From Xiphydria camelus (Eukaryota; Arthropoda; Insecta; Hymenoptera; Xiphydriidae): a stretch of DNA of 64,000 nt. The DNA is taken from assembly GCA_963678675.1 (NCBI GenBank), contig OY783193.1, forward strand, positions 32,393,082 through 32,457,081, given 5' to 3'. Every line of letters begins with the position of its first letter. The first letter of the stretch is position 1. Under the pieces are notes generated by a model. The model did not search any database and was not told the origin of the DNA. It worked only from the letters and a program-made list of their open reading frames with translations. Made by a program: the position numbers and the translations under genes. Below, piece by piece: positions 31,101 through 40,887 of this stretch.

Positions 31101-31912
31101 CCTATGCTGGTTGGATTATCCTCTTGAAGTTCGGTCATGTGACCTAGATCTTGATATTCCTTTAATACTGCTTCGTATTGCTCCTTTAATTGAGGTTCTC
31201 GACGGAATTTTCTTTCCAGCCCGTGGAAACGTTTCAAAGCAAGCGATCGGGATTCTCCGAGTTGCGGCTGACGTCCGTTGAAAGGGAGTGCCACGATGTA
31301 CTTACCGTTTCCATCTCTCTTTACCGTCTTGATGAAATGCTCTTCACACGCTTGTTCCTCGATGGACAAGTGGCGATTAGTGTTGATCTCCTCGATTTTC
31401 CAGAATCTCTCGATGTCGAAGTCTGGTTTGGTAGCTAAGAACGCTGCGTGTGGCGCGGCTTCAGGGTTTCCGAGTACGATGCTCCCTCCGATGGTCCATC
31501 CTAATTGTGTCTTCTGGAGGATGAGATCGGGTTTTTCGGAATTTGTCAATTTGATCTGTCCAATACTCAACATTGATAGTGTCGGTCCCGAACTAATTAG
31601 CATATCCACTTCTGCTGGTCGATGGAATTGAGGATCGGCTAGATCCAGATTGGGAGGTATCCGAAGCTGACTCCTCTCGATGTGTTCGTGTGGTTGTAAT
31701 CCGCCAATGTTTGGCACTGTCAGAAAGGTAAGCGATCTGGAGTAACTCGTGACACGTGATTCGATGGTGGCGTTGACCAGGAAGTGGGCCTTGATTTGCG
31801 CGTTATCCAGTGCTCCGATGGTTGTTTCGCATCTTTGCATTGGAAGTTGCAAGGATCTAGCGAGGCGCTCGGTCATGAAATTAGACGTCGTTGAATTTAT
31901 TCCAATAACCAT
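28130..31912 (-). CDS. BEL/Pao pol polyprotein (protease remnant, RT, RNase H, integrase)
   Basis: A 1260-residue open frame. Residues 1-150 are the C-terminal part of a retropepsin-like region (NSTTSNFMTERLARSL corresponds to the part just after the catalytic aspartate, which is missing). RT occupies about 255-500, with the active site FYVDD near residue 411. RNase H follows (QLHGFCDASERAYGACFYL). The integrase has a zinc-binding HHCC region (LVRHEHLRNLHAGVQ ... CVRCTRA), then D,D,E segments in VGIDYCGPFF, HVYSDNGTNFVGAN and FGGLWEAGVK. It ends in a DUF-like SH3 region (TLGRVVKVYPGQDG). No stop is present. The annotated ATG arises at the gag-pol deletion junction, so the natural start has been lost. 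Confidence 0.93.
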   Translation of the reverse strand: MVIGINSTTSNFMTERLARSLQLPMQRCETTIGALDNAQIKAHFLVNATIESRVTSYSRSLTFLTVPNIGGLQPHEHIERSQLRIPPNLDLADPQFHRPAEVDMLISSGPTLSMLSIGQIKLTNSEKPDLILQKTQLGWTIGGSIVLGNPEAAPHAAFLATKPDFDIERFWKIEEINTNRHLSIEEQACEEHFIKTVKRDGNGKYIVALPFNGRQPQLGESRSLALKRFHGLERKFRREPQLKEQYEAVLKEYQDLGHMTELQEDNPTSIGFYLPHHAVTKETSLTTKTRVVFDGSAKSSSGISLNETLMVGATIQDHIVTLLLRFRMHRFVLTGDIEKMYRQFWLRKEDRKYQRLLWTNPQNELRTYELNTITFGLSAAPHLAIRCLQQLADDEAERFPVASEILKRDFYVDDLLTGADTYQEAAKIRDDLIGLLSCAGLNLRQWASNEPTLLNGLSEGSVHRKLHTDDATIKTLGVYWDSQTNTITYTVGAATKGHKVTKRAILSEIAKIYDPLGLLGPVVTRAKILMQELWRQKLDWDESVPVSIHTEWNTFRTELGLVDHWTFDRRVTTTDPQEIQLHGFCDASERAYGACFYLRSEGKDQSIHTALIGAKSRVAPLKTISLPRLELCGALLLADLYTIIKEAMHLNINRVVLWTDSTIALHWIHTSPHRLHTFVANRVSKIQQQTETNSWRHVRSEDNPADHISRGQLPSEFTQESNWKTGPPWLCKGESEWPKLDLIFPSDVPEQRKVNCLTLNAKRDEFLCRYSSVKKLRHVVAYCLRFSPNHRFRGPLAAEEIDAADNCIVRCIQAATFSEEIKMLNQGKEVGRNSSLWALNPFIDETGVIRVGSRLKNAEISYSQRYPKILPKGHHVTTLLVRHEHLRNLHAGVQSTLYALRQRYWLIDGRNQVRRIIRQCVRCTRAQPPLPVNYIMGNLPAARVTRTRPFSNVGIDYCGPFFIKERKYRNLKRIKTYVAVFVCLAVKAIHLEVVSDLTADGFLAAFKRFVARRGRPRHVYSDNGTNFVGANNQLRELFDMLQGESQSDQIQRNLAEQGITWHFNPPQAPHFGGLWEAGVKAFKRHMKRVVGDELFTFEQFNTFVTQVEEILNSRPLTPISTDPNDPIALTPGHYLIGDSLRTVPEADISLTPSSRLPPWKHIQKVKEHFWKRWHREYVNELTTRHKWISGTHHIKEGTVVIVRDDHSPPTQWTLGRVVKVYPGQDGIIRTVQLKTASGVYDRSVKKLAPLFDDSPVSTIN

Positions 31913-32045
31913 CTAATGCTCGTTGACGGGATTCGATCTGGCTCACGGTGATTTTTGCTGTTCCGAGCTTGTGGAGGTTGTCCCAAGCACGGGAGATTCG
32001 ACCGAAAAGATCGGTTTGTTTCTCGCTGAGCGCTCGTGCTTCCAT
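31881..32045 (-). pseudogene. BEL gag N-terminal remnant
   Basis: From an ATG at 32045 the - strand reads MEARALSEKQTDLFGRISRA and continues KITVSQIESRQRALDGYW to a stop at 31881, 54 residues in all. This is the start of a BEL-type gag. It runs into the protease sequence in a different frame, marking an internal deletion of perhaps 1-2 kb (inference from usual BEL size). Confidence 0.8.
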
Positions 32046-32058
32046 GGTGCTATCGATG

Positions 32059-32323
32059 CACTCGCGATGTTGACTTGAAGCGATCGTTCGTTGGAATCAC
32101 TGTGGTGACGAATAGTCTGTTGTACCGTGTGATCGCGATACCCGATTTCGCGGCACTAGCGTAAGAGCACTAATGAACTCGTTTCACTCACTCGCGACGT
32201 TGACTTGAGGTAACCGTTCGTTGAAATCACTGTAGTGACGAACAGTTTATTGTACTGTGCGGTCGCGATACTTGGTGTCGCGGCACTACCGGTAAGAGCA
32301 CTAATGAACTCGTTTCACTCACT
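32059..32323 (-). repeat. Two 130-bp direct repeats in the BEL leader
   Basis: Units 32059-32188 and 32189-32323 share CACTCGCGA/CGTTGACTTGA, TCGTTCGTTG/CCGTTCGTTG, CGGCACTA and GAGCACTAATGAACTCGTTT. They lie between the primer-binding site and gag, in the untranslated leader. Confidence 0.85.
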
Positions 32324-32335
32324 CGAGAGGATCCG

Positions 32336-32355
32336 GCTCGAAGGACCAAAATTTA
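32336..32355 (-). promoter_or_regulatory. Putative primer-binding site of the BEL element
   Basis: Immediately inside the 5' LTR the - strand reads AAATTTTGGTCCTTCGAGCC, wording typical of BEL/Pao elements at this position. The matching tRNA was not determined. Confidence 0.5.
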
Positions 32356-33210
32356 TGTTCGGTACGTCGCACGATCAAGGGAACTTGGATCTCCTCGAGG
32401 TCGTAAATCTCGAGGACACTGTGCGTGATGCGACTGGTACCGAACTGCCGCAAGGTGTTTCTCTCAACCTATCGGCTGGTTCAAAGAAATGATTGAAACG
32501 ACACCGTGTTTAATAAACAAATAATGATGTATATTTAATGGTTACACGGGTGCAAATGTTGTTCGCGAGAATGATCCTTGTGGTCGATCCGATTCGCGCG
32601 GAACGGAACGTGTGATGTTCACGACGTGTGTTCTTCTGACTACAAATGTTGACTGACTAAAAATCCAAGTCGGGCAGTGGCCACGGCTTGTAATCTAAGG
32701 GAGAAGGAAAGGAAGAAGGGGAAACGTCGTTCGATGATTGCGTTTCGTTCTCACAGTTTGGAGCTTCACATTACAACCGGCTGTGTTTTCCAATTATAAG
32801 CATGCGTTTCTACCAGCGAGAAGCAGCCCCGCTGCACTTCTTTGGTTACAGGAGCCTCGCGGGGGAGTCCGGGCGCCCGTTACCCCTTGCTATCCTAGGG
32901 CAACTGACCACTGGCTGTAAATCCAGAATTTGAGACGCACGTGCTACGGCGCGAAAGAACGACTGGTCCCTTAACTCAACGCAGTCAATGATTTGCGGTC
33001 GCGCGTGCTACTGACCCGATGCAAGGGTGCGGTCAATCCTACAAGACCCAAGCAACCTGACCTGTTATGTTTATTGGCCACGTGCATCGGTGTCAAAATA
33101 CTCCCTCACGACTCCTTTCTTCCCATGGGAACCAATTCTTCGGCCCGTAGGAATCCTAGTCAAATTTGTCCTAGTTTCAAACTCAACACCGTCTACAGAG
33201 AGACGGAACA
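32356..33210 (-). repeat. 5' LTR of the BEL element
   Basis: 855 bp, near-identical to 27113-27967, ends TGTTCGG...CGGAACA, followed by the target duplicate CATAC. Confidence 0.93.
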
Positions 33211-34261
33211 CATACATTATTACTCTTTCACATCTAATATCATCGATACTTATATCATTTATTGTATTTTCATCGTATCGTGTTTTAGTTTCATCAAATC
33301 TTACATCTTTTGAAACAATTATTTAATTTGTCTCTGGATTCCATAGTCGATAGCCTACTCCAGCGTAACCAACTATTCTTAGCTCTTGTGTTCTCTTTTC
33401 TAATTTATCTCTCCTTGGGAGTATAACTGCCCATGCTCTGGCTCCAAAAGCTCTAAGTCTGCTTAAATCCATTGATCCAAAAAATACTTCAGCTGGTATC
33501 TGATTATTTATTGCTTTAGATGGTGATCTGTTTAATTGATAAGCTGCACATTTAATTGCTTCGCCCCACAGTTGTTTTGGAAGGTTGCTGTCAATCATCA
33601 TGGCTCTCATTTTATTACACAATGCTGCATTTAGCCTCTTTGCGACACCATTCTCTTCTGGAGTGCCTGGTATGGTGTACTCGATTTGTATTCCTCTTCC
33701 AATGCAATAATTCTTTAATTTTTCTGCTGTGAACTCTCCACCTTCACATCGAATCCTTTTAACTCTGTTACCTGATTTATTTTCAATTTTTTAAATGTAA
33801 TGTTTTAACTTGTCTGTAGCTTGTGATTTAGTTCGTAAAGTAAATACTACAGTGAAATGAGAGTAGTCGTCAGTTATAGTTTGATAGTATCTGTCTCCGT
33901 CTATAGTCTCTGTCTTAAATGGTCCAGCTAAGTCAGTATGAAGTAGCTCTGTAGTCATGTGTGATCTTGGTTTTGTTATTGGTTTGAAGGGAAGTCTGTT
34001 TGCTTTGCCCTCCATGCATGCACTGCACACGCCATCACTGAAAGGTAAATTCATTAATTTTAAGCTGTTACGATTGAAATGACCTAATCTTTTATGCCAA
34101 ATATCTTCGTTGTTAGTTTTGCTCATCATACAGTAATCATCTGGCTCAATTATCTGACATTTCAAGATAAATAGTTTACCAATTAATTCAGCATATATAG
34201 AATTTTCATTATTTGATATCTCGACTACATTATTCTCAACTGTTACCGTAATTTCACACAA
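33211..34261 (-). pseudogene. Copia pre-integrase and integrase
   Basis: Starting near 34261 the frame has the GAG pre-integrase zinc region (WHKRLGHFNRNSLKLM ... CSACMEGKANRLPF). The integrase core follows (LLHTDLAGPFKTETIDGDRY, YSHFTVVFTLRTKSQA), and after a break the LWGEAIKCAAYQLNRSPSKA and SRLRAFGARAWAVILPRRDK segments. A stop at about 33792 and frameshifts near 33620 inactivate it. The BEL element cuts the frame at 33210. Confidence 0.85.
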
Positions 34262-34626
34262 CTATGGTCCTGGACCACAAGTATGGTCCAAATGCGCATT
34301 GTTACGAATAAATCTATATTTCAGTATTTCAGTCATCTAGCGAAAACTTGGGGTACTGAATTGAAGTATAAAGTGATGGGACAGACCGCTGTAGGTATTT
34401 ATGTTCTTTTTCAGTCCACCTAGCGATTAGTTATTGAAGTAACCGTTGCGACGATCTGTACGTCATTTCGGATACGCTGTAAACTTTGTCGTCTGGAGGA
34501 AGGCCGGTACAAGATTATTATTCCACTGCTGGTCAAGACGAAAGGTAATACGGTTGTTGCAACGACACTTCCTGTCCCCGCATGTATTTTTCAATTATTT
34601 CTTGTAAAATACCAAATATAACAAAA

Positions 34627-35063
34627 ATGGTACTTGTGAATCCTAACTATGATCCAGAAAGCCCCAGCGACGAAGACGAGAATGAAGTGTTTTCTTTGGC
34701 TTCTGAATCTTCATTAAATCTATCTGATGCTGCAGAAGAAGAAGAAGACACTCGTCCCGTCCCGAAAAACATGAAAATCGGCGATGAGGCTGGTTGTTTA
34801 TATTTGAAGGATCAATTTGTAGTCGTCACTTACGAAGGCGAATACTGGCCGGGACAAATGGTGTCGTTAGACAACGATTGTGCGTATATAAGATGCATGA
34901 GTAGATCAGGAATGTTGTGGAAGTGGCCCGAGAAAAAGACTCTATATTTTATCCTCGAGAGTATATAAAATTTACCATTGATGCTCCAACCCAAACGAGG
35001 ACCAAGAGACGTCTTTTCCATGTGCCTGAATTAAAAGGCATATGGGGGACGCCAAAGAAGTAG
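34627..35063 (+). pseudogene. Small TE-type protein with acidic N-terminus and RSG-x-WKWP motif
   Basis: From ATG 34627 the frame reads MVLVNPNYDPESPSDEDENE, an acidic region, then GEYWPGQMVSLDNDCAYIRC and SRSGMLWKWPEKK. A one-base shift at about 34937 breaks the frame. In the next frame it continues DSIFYPREYIKFTIDAPTQT, RTKRRLFHVPELKG and IWGTPKK-stop at 35061. The 'xxRSGxxWKWPxxxDxxxYPxExI' pattern looks like a small Tudor/SH3-like fold and recurs in unnamed repeat-encoded proteins of arthropods by my recollection. Function unknown. The preceding 34262-34620 looks like its 5' leader and has no gene. Confidence 0.6.
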
Positions 35064-35293
35064 GTATCTACCTAACTGATGTCTAAACATTTCTCATGTT
35101 GTTATTTTGTTGGAGTTCTCTACCTTGTTTCATTTTACAATTTTATGCTAAGTTAAGCCTACATATGAAAGTGTTTACGTTTATCTGAAAAATAAATCGG
35201 TCTATGTTCGTTTTTTCCTAATGTTGCAATTATTTCCTTTAAGCCCACTCTCCCAGCTACTATATACTTGCACATCATAGTCCCACATATGAA

Positions 35294-35897
35294 TCAAAGC
35301 CAATTACACCGTAATATCTGCCATGGAGTATAGATGTGTATTTTGGTGATCGAGGTTAAGTGTGTAGCGGTTTCGACAGTTGAGCTCTTCCTCAGCAGCC
35401 TAGCACTAACAAGTTCGTCGGAATCAAGGTTGACTTTCAATGTATTGGCCACTGCCTTTGTGATTTCCAAGAGACACTTGACACCAGTCACTGCACCGAA
35501 CGAGAAACCAGAGATAGTGAGTTCGCAAGCATTCTTTGCGCTGGAGAATCACGCTGCATGGTGAGCACACTAGCATTCATCGCAGCAGCAAGTCTAGATG
35601 AATGCGTTGGTCTAAGCGGGTTTCCATAACCCTAATCGTATTCCTTAGTTCTTCATTCTCCCGTGCTAACAGGTCAGTCCTAGCCGCAAGTGTATCAGTC
35701 TTGCTGGAGAGCTGGTCAGTTGTAATTCTGAGCGTTGCCAGGTCAGTGACAACAGATTCAACAGCAACTCTCAAGGATGGTAGCTCCTGAAGAAGCCGGA
35801 CCTGGCCTTCGCTGAGCTCCCGAAGTCGCTCCATGACCGCGCTAAGAAAAGCCGAGGCACGAGTTTCTCTACCCTTAAATTTTTGATGTGTAAACAT
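35294..35897 (-). pseudogene. LINE ORF1-like coiled-coil fragment
   Basis: On the - strand a 106-residue frame (from 35897) is an alpha-helical coiled coil (LRELSEGQVRLLQELPSLRV, DTLAARTDLLARENEELRNT). A following frame (to 35294) reads VTGVKCLLEITKAVANTLKV and LDSDELVSARLLRKSSTVET, wording seen after the coil in ORF1 proteins of some non-LTR elements. It lies 5' of no visible RT, so it is a fragment. Assignment is tentative. Confidence 0.45.
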
Positions 35898-36084
35898 CTA
35901 TGCTATGGCTCTGCGGTACGACCTTCCTGGGAAATTGAGCGTCAGACGTAAGTCATGTAGATGTGACTGCGTCAGTGTGTGTGTGTGTGTGTGGCGCTAC
36001 TGCGCATACTATTCGCGCAAGCTGGCTTATCTCAACGGGAAAACATTTTAGAGAAAAATGTTTAATACAAAACTTTAACGATTT

Positions 36085-36781
36085 TCCCTTGGCTACCCAG
36101 TGGTCGTATTGGATTTGACCTTGACCGTGACCTTTAAGGTAATATCAAATGCCTTCCTAAACTGTTCATCCGATTGCGATGAAACTTTGGGGAATGATTG
36201 GACGCATGCCCGCGAAGGTTTCTGAGTTAGTAAATCTTATAAAAGGTGTTCAAAAAGTACCGGTACTGATGATTATTATGCCTTCCTAAACCGTTCATCC
36301 GATTGCGATGAAAAGTTGGGGAATGGTTGGACGCATGCCCGCGAAGGTTTCTGAGTTAGTAAATCTTATACAGGGTGTTCAAAAAGTACCGGTACGGATG
36401 ATTATTATGCCTTCCTAAACCGTTCATCCGATTGCGGTGAAAATTTGGGGAACATTTGGACGCATATCCGCGAAGGTTTCTGAGTTAGTAAATCTTATAC
36501 AGGGTGTTCAAAAAGTCGAACTATACTTTACCTAAATTTGACCTCCGCTGACAATAAAGGTAACATGAAAAAAATGGTCAAGGACACATTTGAACGTGAA
36601 AAAAAATTAATTTGACCTTGATATAACCACCTGAAGGTCATGGTCAAGGTCAAATCCAATATGACCATTGCGTAGCCCGGGAAAAATACTAAAAGTTTTA
36701 TATTAAAAATGTATTTAAACAATGGTGGACGGACAAAATCAATCCACAATCTACCCGTGCGAAGCCGGGACGGGCTGCTAG
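36085..36781 (+). mobile_element. Non-autonomous Helitron 3' portion
   Basis: The 3' end CCCGTGCGAAGCCGGGACGG, then GCTGCTAG at 36774-36781 followed by T, is the characteristic Helitron terminus: a GC hairpin about 10 bases before CTAG, inserted 5' of T. Upstream are an inverted pair around TTGACCTTGACC and a tandem triplicate. The 5' TC end was not located, so the left boundary is arbitrary. Confidence 0.7.
36151..36510. repeat. Three tandem units of about 128 bp
   Basis: Each unit contains GCCTTCCTAAACxGTTCATC, TGCCCGCGAAGGTTTCTGAG (third unit ATCCGCG), TTAGTAAATCTTATA and GTGTTCAAAAAGTxC. The units start near 36151, 36281 and 36408. They lie within the Helitron-like element. Confidence 0.85.
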
Positions 36782-36899
36782 TAAGTTATAAATCTAATAT
36801 AATAATAATAATAAATATTTTATTATAGAAAAAATTAAACTTCTTTATGTCGAACTACGACGTCATATTCCCCAATTAAACTCGGATCGCAGATAATTG

Positions 36900-37090
36900 T
36901 AAGATGTTTACACATCCTCCGTGAGTATAACGGCACTCACACCTTTTTTTTAGTTTCTTCGCACACTTTAAGGTCATCACCCTCGCCAGCTCTGTCCCTC
37001 TTCCGGCTTGAGTCAGACTTGGCCGAAGAATGAGAAGAGTCAGATTCAGCCGGAGAAGATGGGCGAAGTTGCTGGCCGCTACTAGACATG
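36900..37090 (-). pseudogene. Serine/charged ORF1 start, retroelement fragment
   Basis: The frame MSSSGQQLRPSSPAESDSSH, then KSDSSRKRDRAGEGDDLKVC, is open for about 50 residues and starts next to the AT repeat. The same wording recurs on the + strand at about 40010-40130, so it is a dispersed retroelement piece, probably the N-terminus of an ORF1/gag. No domain is visible. Confidence 0.5.
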
Positions 37091-37094
37091 ATGA

Positions 37095-37095
<1 letters not shown>

Positions 37096-37168
<73 letters not shown>
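37096..37168. repeat. (AT)n microsatellite
   Basis: About 36 uninterrupted AT dinucleotides. Apparent YIYIYI proteins on either strand are artefacts. Confidence 0.98.
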
Positions 37169-37169
<1 letters not shown>

Positions 37170-37172
<3 letters not shown>

Positions 37173-38422
37173 TACGCAACGAAATTATCGCAACGACTTA
37201 TTTTACTCTAAAAATTGTCAAACTTCGGAAGCCCGTAGCACAGCGAAAAATCATCGTATCCCTATCTTTTTTTTTTTAAATTAAAGCTTAAAATCTCAGC
37301 TTTACTATCCCAAAGTTTATTTTTCGATTTAAAGCACCGAGAGATCATCTTTTGAAACTTAAAAATTTGCAAAGTGCGCATTGACACGGAGTTACAAACA
37401 TTTTTTTTCAAATTCTGATCACAGAAAATGAAAGTTCAACTCTTTACCTTTAATTAAAAAAAAATTTTTTTACTTTCCGACTTTTCTACGCCATTCTACA
37501 GCGTTTTAAATAAAAAAAACTGAAAATCCCGGTTTTTGGGAGTATTACTCAACTGAACATCAATTGCGTAATTTTTTTTGAACTTATTAATTTTTGTTTC
37601 GAATTATTGGAGGTCGTATATTGCGTCCAGGTATACCTGGACTACTTCTTCAGGGATTTTGGTATCGAGATGGGGACATTTTGGGGCGAAGTTACATAGA
37701 AGCCGTTCGTAAGTTAACACGGGGTATTGGGGCCAAGTTAGAAGTTGATCGCGAGTTAATCGGGACATTGGGGCCAAGTTAGAAGTCGCCGAAAAGGTAT
37801 TGCACGTATGTTATAACTTACTGTACAAGTGTACTTGGACGAGTTCTATAGGAAGATTCATGTTCGAACGGTATTTTCACTCCTGAACATCGAAAAATTT
37901 TGTAGGCCATCATCTGTTCTTTGAGAAAAAATTCATATGAAAGCGATGCATTTCGATGCCCCAATAAAGCCCATGCATTTGTCTTAAAAAATATGATTAT
38001 TTGTCGCGTTACCTGGGCCCTGTAACACGGGAAAAAAACGGGATTTTCAGTTTTTTTATTTAAAACGCTGTAGAATGGCGTAGAAAAATCGGAAAGTAAA
38101 ATTTTTTTTTTAAATTAAAGGCAAAGAGTTCAACTTTCATTTTCTGTGATCAGAATTTGAAAAAAAAAATTTTGTAACTCGGTTTCAATGCGCAAACTTT
38201 GCAAATTTTTAAGTTTCAAAAGATGACCTTGATTTTCAGGGTCTCTTAGTCTCTCGGTGCTTTAAATCGAAAAATAAACGTTGGGATAGTAAAGCTGAGA
38301 TTTTAAGCTTTAATTAAAAAAACAAGATAGGGATACGATGATTTTTCGCTGTGCTACGGGCTTCCGAAGTTTGACAATTTTTAGAGTAAAATAAGTTGTT
38401 GCGATAATTTTGTTGCGTAGTG
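37170..38422. mobile_element. Foldback, TIR CACTACGCAACGAAATTATC, TA target
   Basis: The 5' end CACTACGCAACGAAATTATCGC and its complement at the 3' end are flanked by TA (37168-37169, 38423-38424). Arms of about 400 bp mirror each other (AAACTTCGGAAGCCCGTAGC, GCTTAAAATCTCAGCTTTAC and complements). The loop (about 37565-37990) has GGGGCCAAGTTAGAAGT twice and no gene. Termini and TA target suggest a Tc1/mariner-mobilised element. Confidence 0.88.
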
Positions 38423-38456
38423 TATATACATCCTTATGAGGAGCAATTCCTTCTTA

Positions 38457-39228
38457 TACAGGGTGGACCAGGTTAAACGTCATTTTTTTGATATGTGATA
38501 GAACAACCAAAAAAAAGTAGACTTTCATAAGAACATTTTTCTCAAAAATGTTTCCTAACAAAGATACAGGGTGTCAAAGTTTCGAAAAAAAATGGTTTTC
38601 TCATCATGACTTCTAAACTACTTGATCGATTTCCATGAAATTTCGCACACAGGCTAATGTAGAACAGCTTTAAGTAATAATTAAATAATTTTAAAAAATT
38701 CTCCAGTGGCGTAGATACTGGGGGCCGGTACCCCCCTTTCCCCCTTCCCAATCTTCGGCGCCACTGGATATTTTGCAAAGAAAATTTAATTATTGGATTC
38801 CTCGTTTAATTTAAAGAAAAGATCTCAGAAACGAAGTCACAAATCAAAAATTTGCAAGGGTGATTTTTTTCTTTCAATTAAACGGGGAATCCAATAATTA
38901 TATTTTCTTTGCAAAATATCCAGTGGCGCCGAAGATTGGGAAGGGGAAAGGGGGGTACCGGCCCCTAGTATCTACGCCACTGGAGAATTTTTAAAAATTA
39001 TTTAATTATTGCTTAGAGCTATTCTACATTAGCCTGTGTGCGAAATTTCATGGAAATCGATCAAGTAGTTTAGAAGTTATGATGGGAAACCATTTTTTTT
39101 TCGAAACTTTGACACCCTGTATCTTTGTTAGGAAACATTTTTGAAAAAAATATTCTTATAAGTCTACTTTTTTTTGGTTGTTCTATCACATATCAAAAAA
39201 AATAACGTTTAACCTGGTCCACCCTGTA
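38457..39228. mobile_element. Palindromic TACAGGGTGGACC element
   Basis: Ends TACAGGGTGGACCAGGTTAA and complement; arms of about 370 bp are near-perfect (TCCAGTGGCGTAGATACTGG and its mirror). The whole 772 bp is one hairpin. Confidence 0.9.
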
Positions 39229-39240
39229 TATATATGTACA

Positions 39241-39663
39241 TACAGAGTGAACCAGGTTAAACGTCATTAATTTCGATATGTTATAGAACAACAAAAATAA
39301 AGTAGACTTTCATAAGAAAGTTTTTTTCAAAAATGTTTACTAACAAAGATACAGGATGTCAAAGTTGTGGGGAAAAAATTGTTTTCTCATCATAACTTCT
39401 AAACCACTGGACCGATTTCTATGAAATTTCGCACACAGACTAATGTAGTACACCTCTAAGTAATGATTAAAATTATTTTAAAAATTTTCCAGTGACGTAG
39501 ATACTGGGGGCCGATACCCCCTTTTCCCCCTCCTGATTTTCGGCGCCACTGGATATTTTACAAAGAAAATTGAATTTTTGGATTTCCTGTTTAATTTAGA
39601 AAGAAAAATTACCCTTACAAATGTTTGGTTTATGGCTTCGTTTTTAAGATATTTGAATTTATA
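39241..39663. mobile_element. Half copy of the same TACAGRGTG element
   Basis: It starts TACAGAGTGAACCAGGTTAA and follows the left arm of 38457-39228 in the same order, diverged, then stops near the loop without a right arm. Confidence 0.82.
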
Positions 39664-40137
39664 AAGCTGCAGACAGGCCAAAACTTATGATTGAACTACC
39701 AAGAAAATACGATATGAAAGGCCAAAACTGTTTAAAAAATCTAATTACTGACTAGACATGTGCTTGCTTCGCTTTCTTGGGCATCTATCTCTTTCCATCA
39801 CGCGGGAGCTGTACAGTGGCATTGATCGGTGCTGCCGCCTGGCGACTAGACACTAAGAGTTACTGCACGATTAGTGGCTAACTCTCTACATAGGACTTAA
39901 TTCATGCCTGCCGAGTGACTGACTGCACTACGCCACACCTACCTTGCAACACCAACGACAAATTTTCCACGAGAAGGAGATACTTCTCTCAAGCCTGTCA
40001 TCATATCTAATAGCGATCAACAACTTCGCCCTCCTTCTTCGGCTGGGTCTGACTCCTCTCATTCTTCGGTCAAGTCTGACTCAAGCCGAAAAAGGGACAG
40101 AGCTGGCGAGGGTGATGACCTCAAAGCGGGTGTTGCA
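39664..40137. other. No gene; contains a retroelement ORF1 piece
   Basis: About 40010-40130 encodes SDSSHSSVKSDSSRKRDRAG on the + strand, a relative of 36900-37090. The rest is unassigned and may be damaged LTR sequence of the next element. Confidence 0.5.
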
Positions 40138-40887
40138 CCATCGATAGTTAATCAATAAACTTTCGTTATATTTGTAACTATCGCTTCTTTCCTCACATCT
40201 ACTCCACGCACGATCAGTCGGAGATCAGCGGATTCCCACAATTGGTGACCCCGACGTGATCTGAGTGGATTACATTGGGGACTCAACCCAAGCGACGCCA
40301 CGAGGTACCCACGCCATCATCAACATGCCGGTCTTACTGCTAGCCTTCGCACCGTCAGGCAGTGCAGACTACGTGGTAGTGGTGAACAAACCACAACTAC
40401 CCACCTTCATGAAAGATCTACCAGATATACAGTGCCACCCTCAAATCTTTGGATACGGAAACCCTGGCACACAGATTACGGATATCATTTCTCGCCCACC
40501 AGCAACAGAGAAATACAAAGCCTCTCAAAAGCCACGATTATACAGAGACTTATGGAATCGAGCCAGAAGCAGATTCACTGCCTCATTAATGACCTCGTGC
40601 TGGGCGACAAGTACCTCACCATGGTGTATGAATACTTTTTTCCGCCACTGTACTTGATTCAAAGATACCCAACACGGTCCATCCTTAGGTACAACACGTA
40701 CTCAGCCTTGGAGAGGGGAGGGATATCTGGCCTAGGCCCATCTCTTCCTTCGCCCGCTGGCCTCGGTATCCTCCCCTCTGATCGGACACCGAGAAGCAAC
40801 TCACAGTCTTCCGCACCTCTGTTGATCGGTTCATCCTGCCTCCTCTTCTGGTGCTACTGCACCGCAGACACTGACGCGTCCCCTTCC

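Larger units (their letters stand above)
27113..33210 (-). mobile_element. BEL/Pao LTR retrotransposon, young, with gag mostly deleted
   Basis: Two 855-bp LTRs (27113-27967 and 32356-33210) begin TGTTCGG and end CGGAACA, and are flanked by the 5-bp duplication CATAC (27108-27112 and 33211-33215). I noticed only one difference between them (T in GATCTTTG against C in GATCCTTG), so insertion is recent. The - strand carries a primer-binding-like TTTGGTCCTTCGAGCCGGAT next to the 5' LTR, a short gag start and a long pol. Most of gag and the protease start are deleted. It sits in the copia element. Confidence 0.95.
25191..34261 (-). mobile_element. Ty1/copia retrotransposon, 5'-truncated and split by a BEL element
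   Basis: On the - strand the order is GAG pre-integrase and integrase (34261 to 33323), then RT and RNase H (27210 to 25409). This is the copia order, integrase before RT. The BEL element at 27113-33210 separates the integrase C-terminal part from RT. The gag, protease and 5' LTR are missing upstream of 34261. The 3' LTR was not delimited; 25191-25408 probably contains it or the 3' UTR. Confidence 0.82.

Noticed and set aside
28814..31631. Several + strand frames of 60-120 residues
   Set aside because: Antisense shadows of the BEL pol gene.
36876..37284. YIYIYI-rich proteins on both strands
   Set aside because: Direct translation of the (AT)n run.
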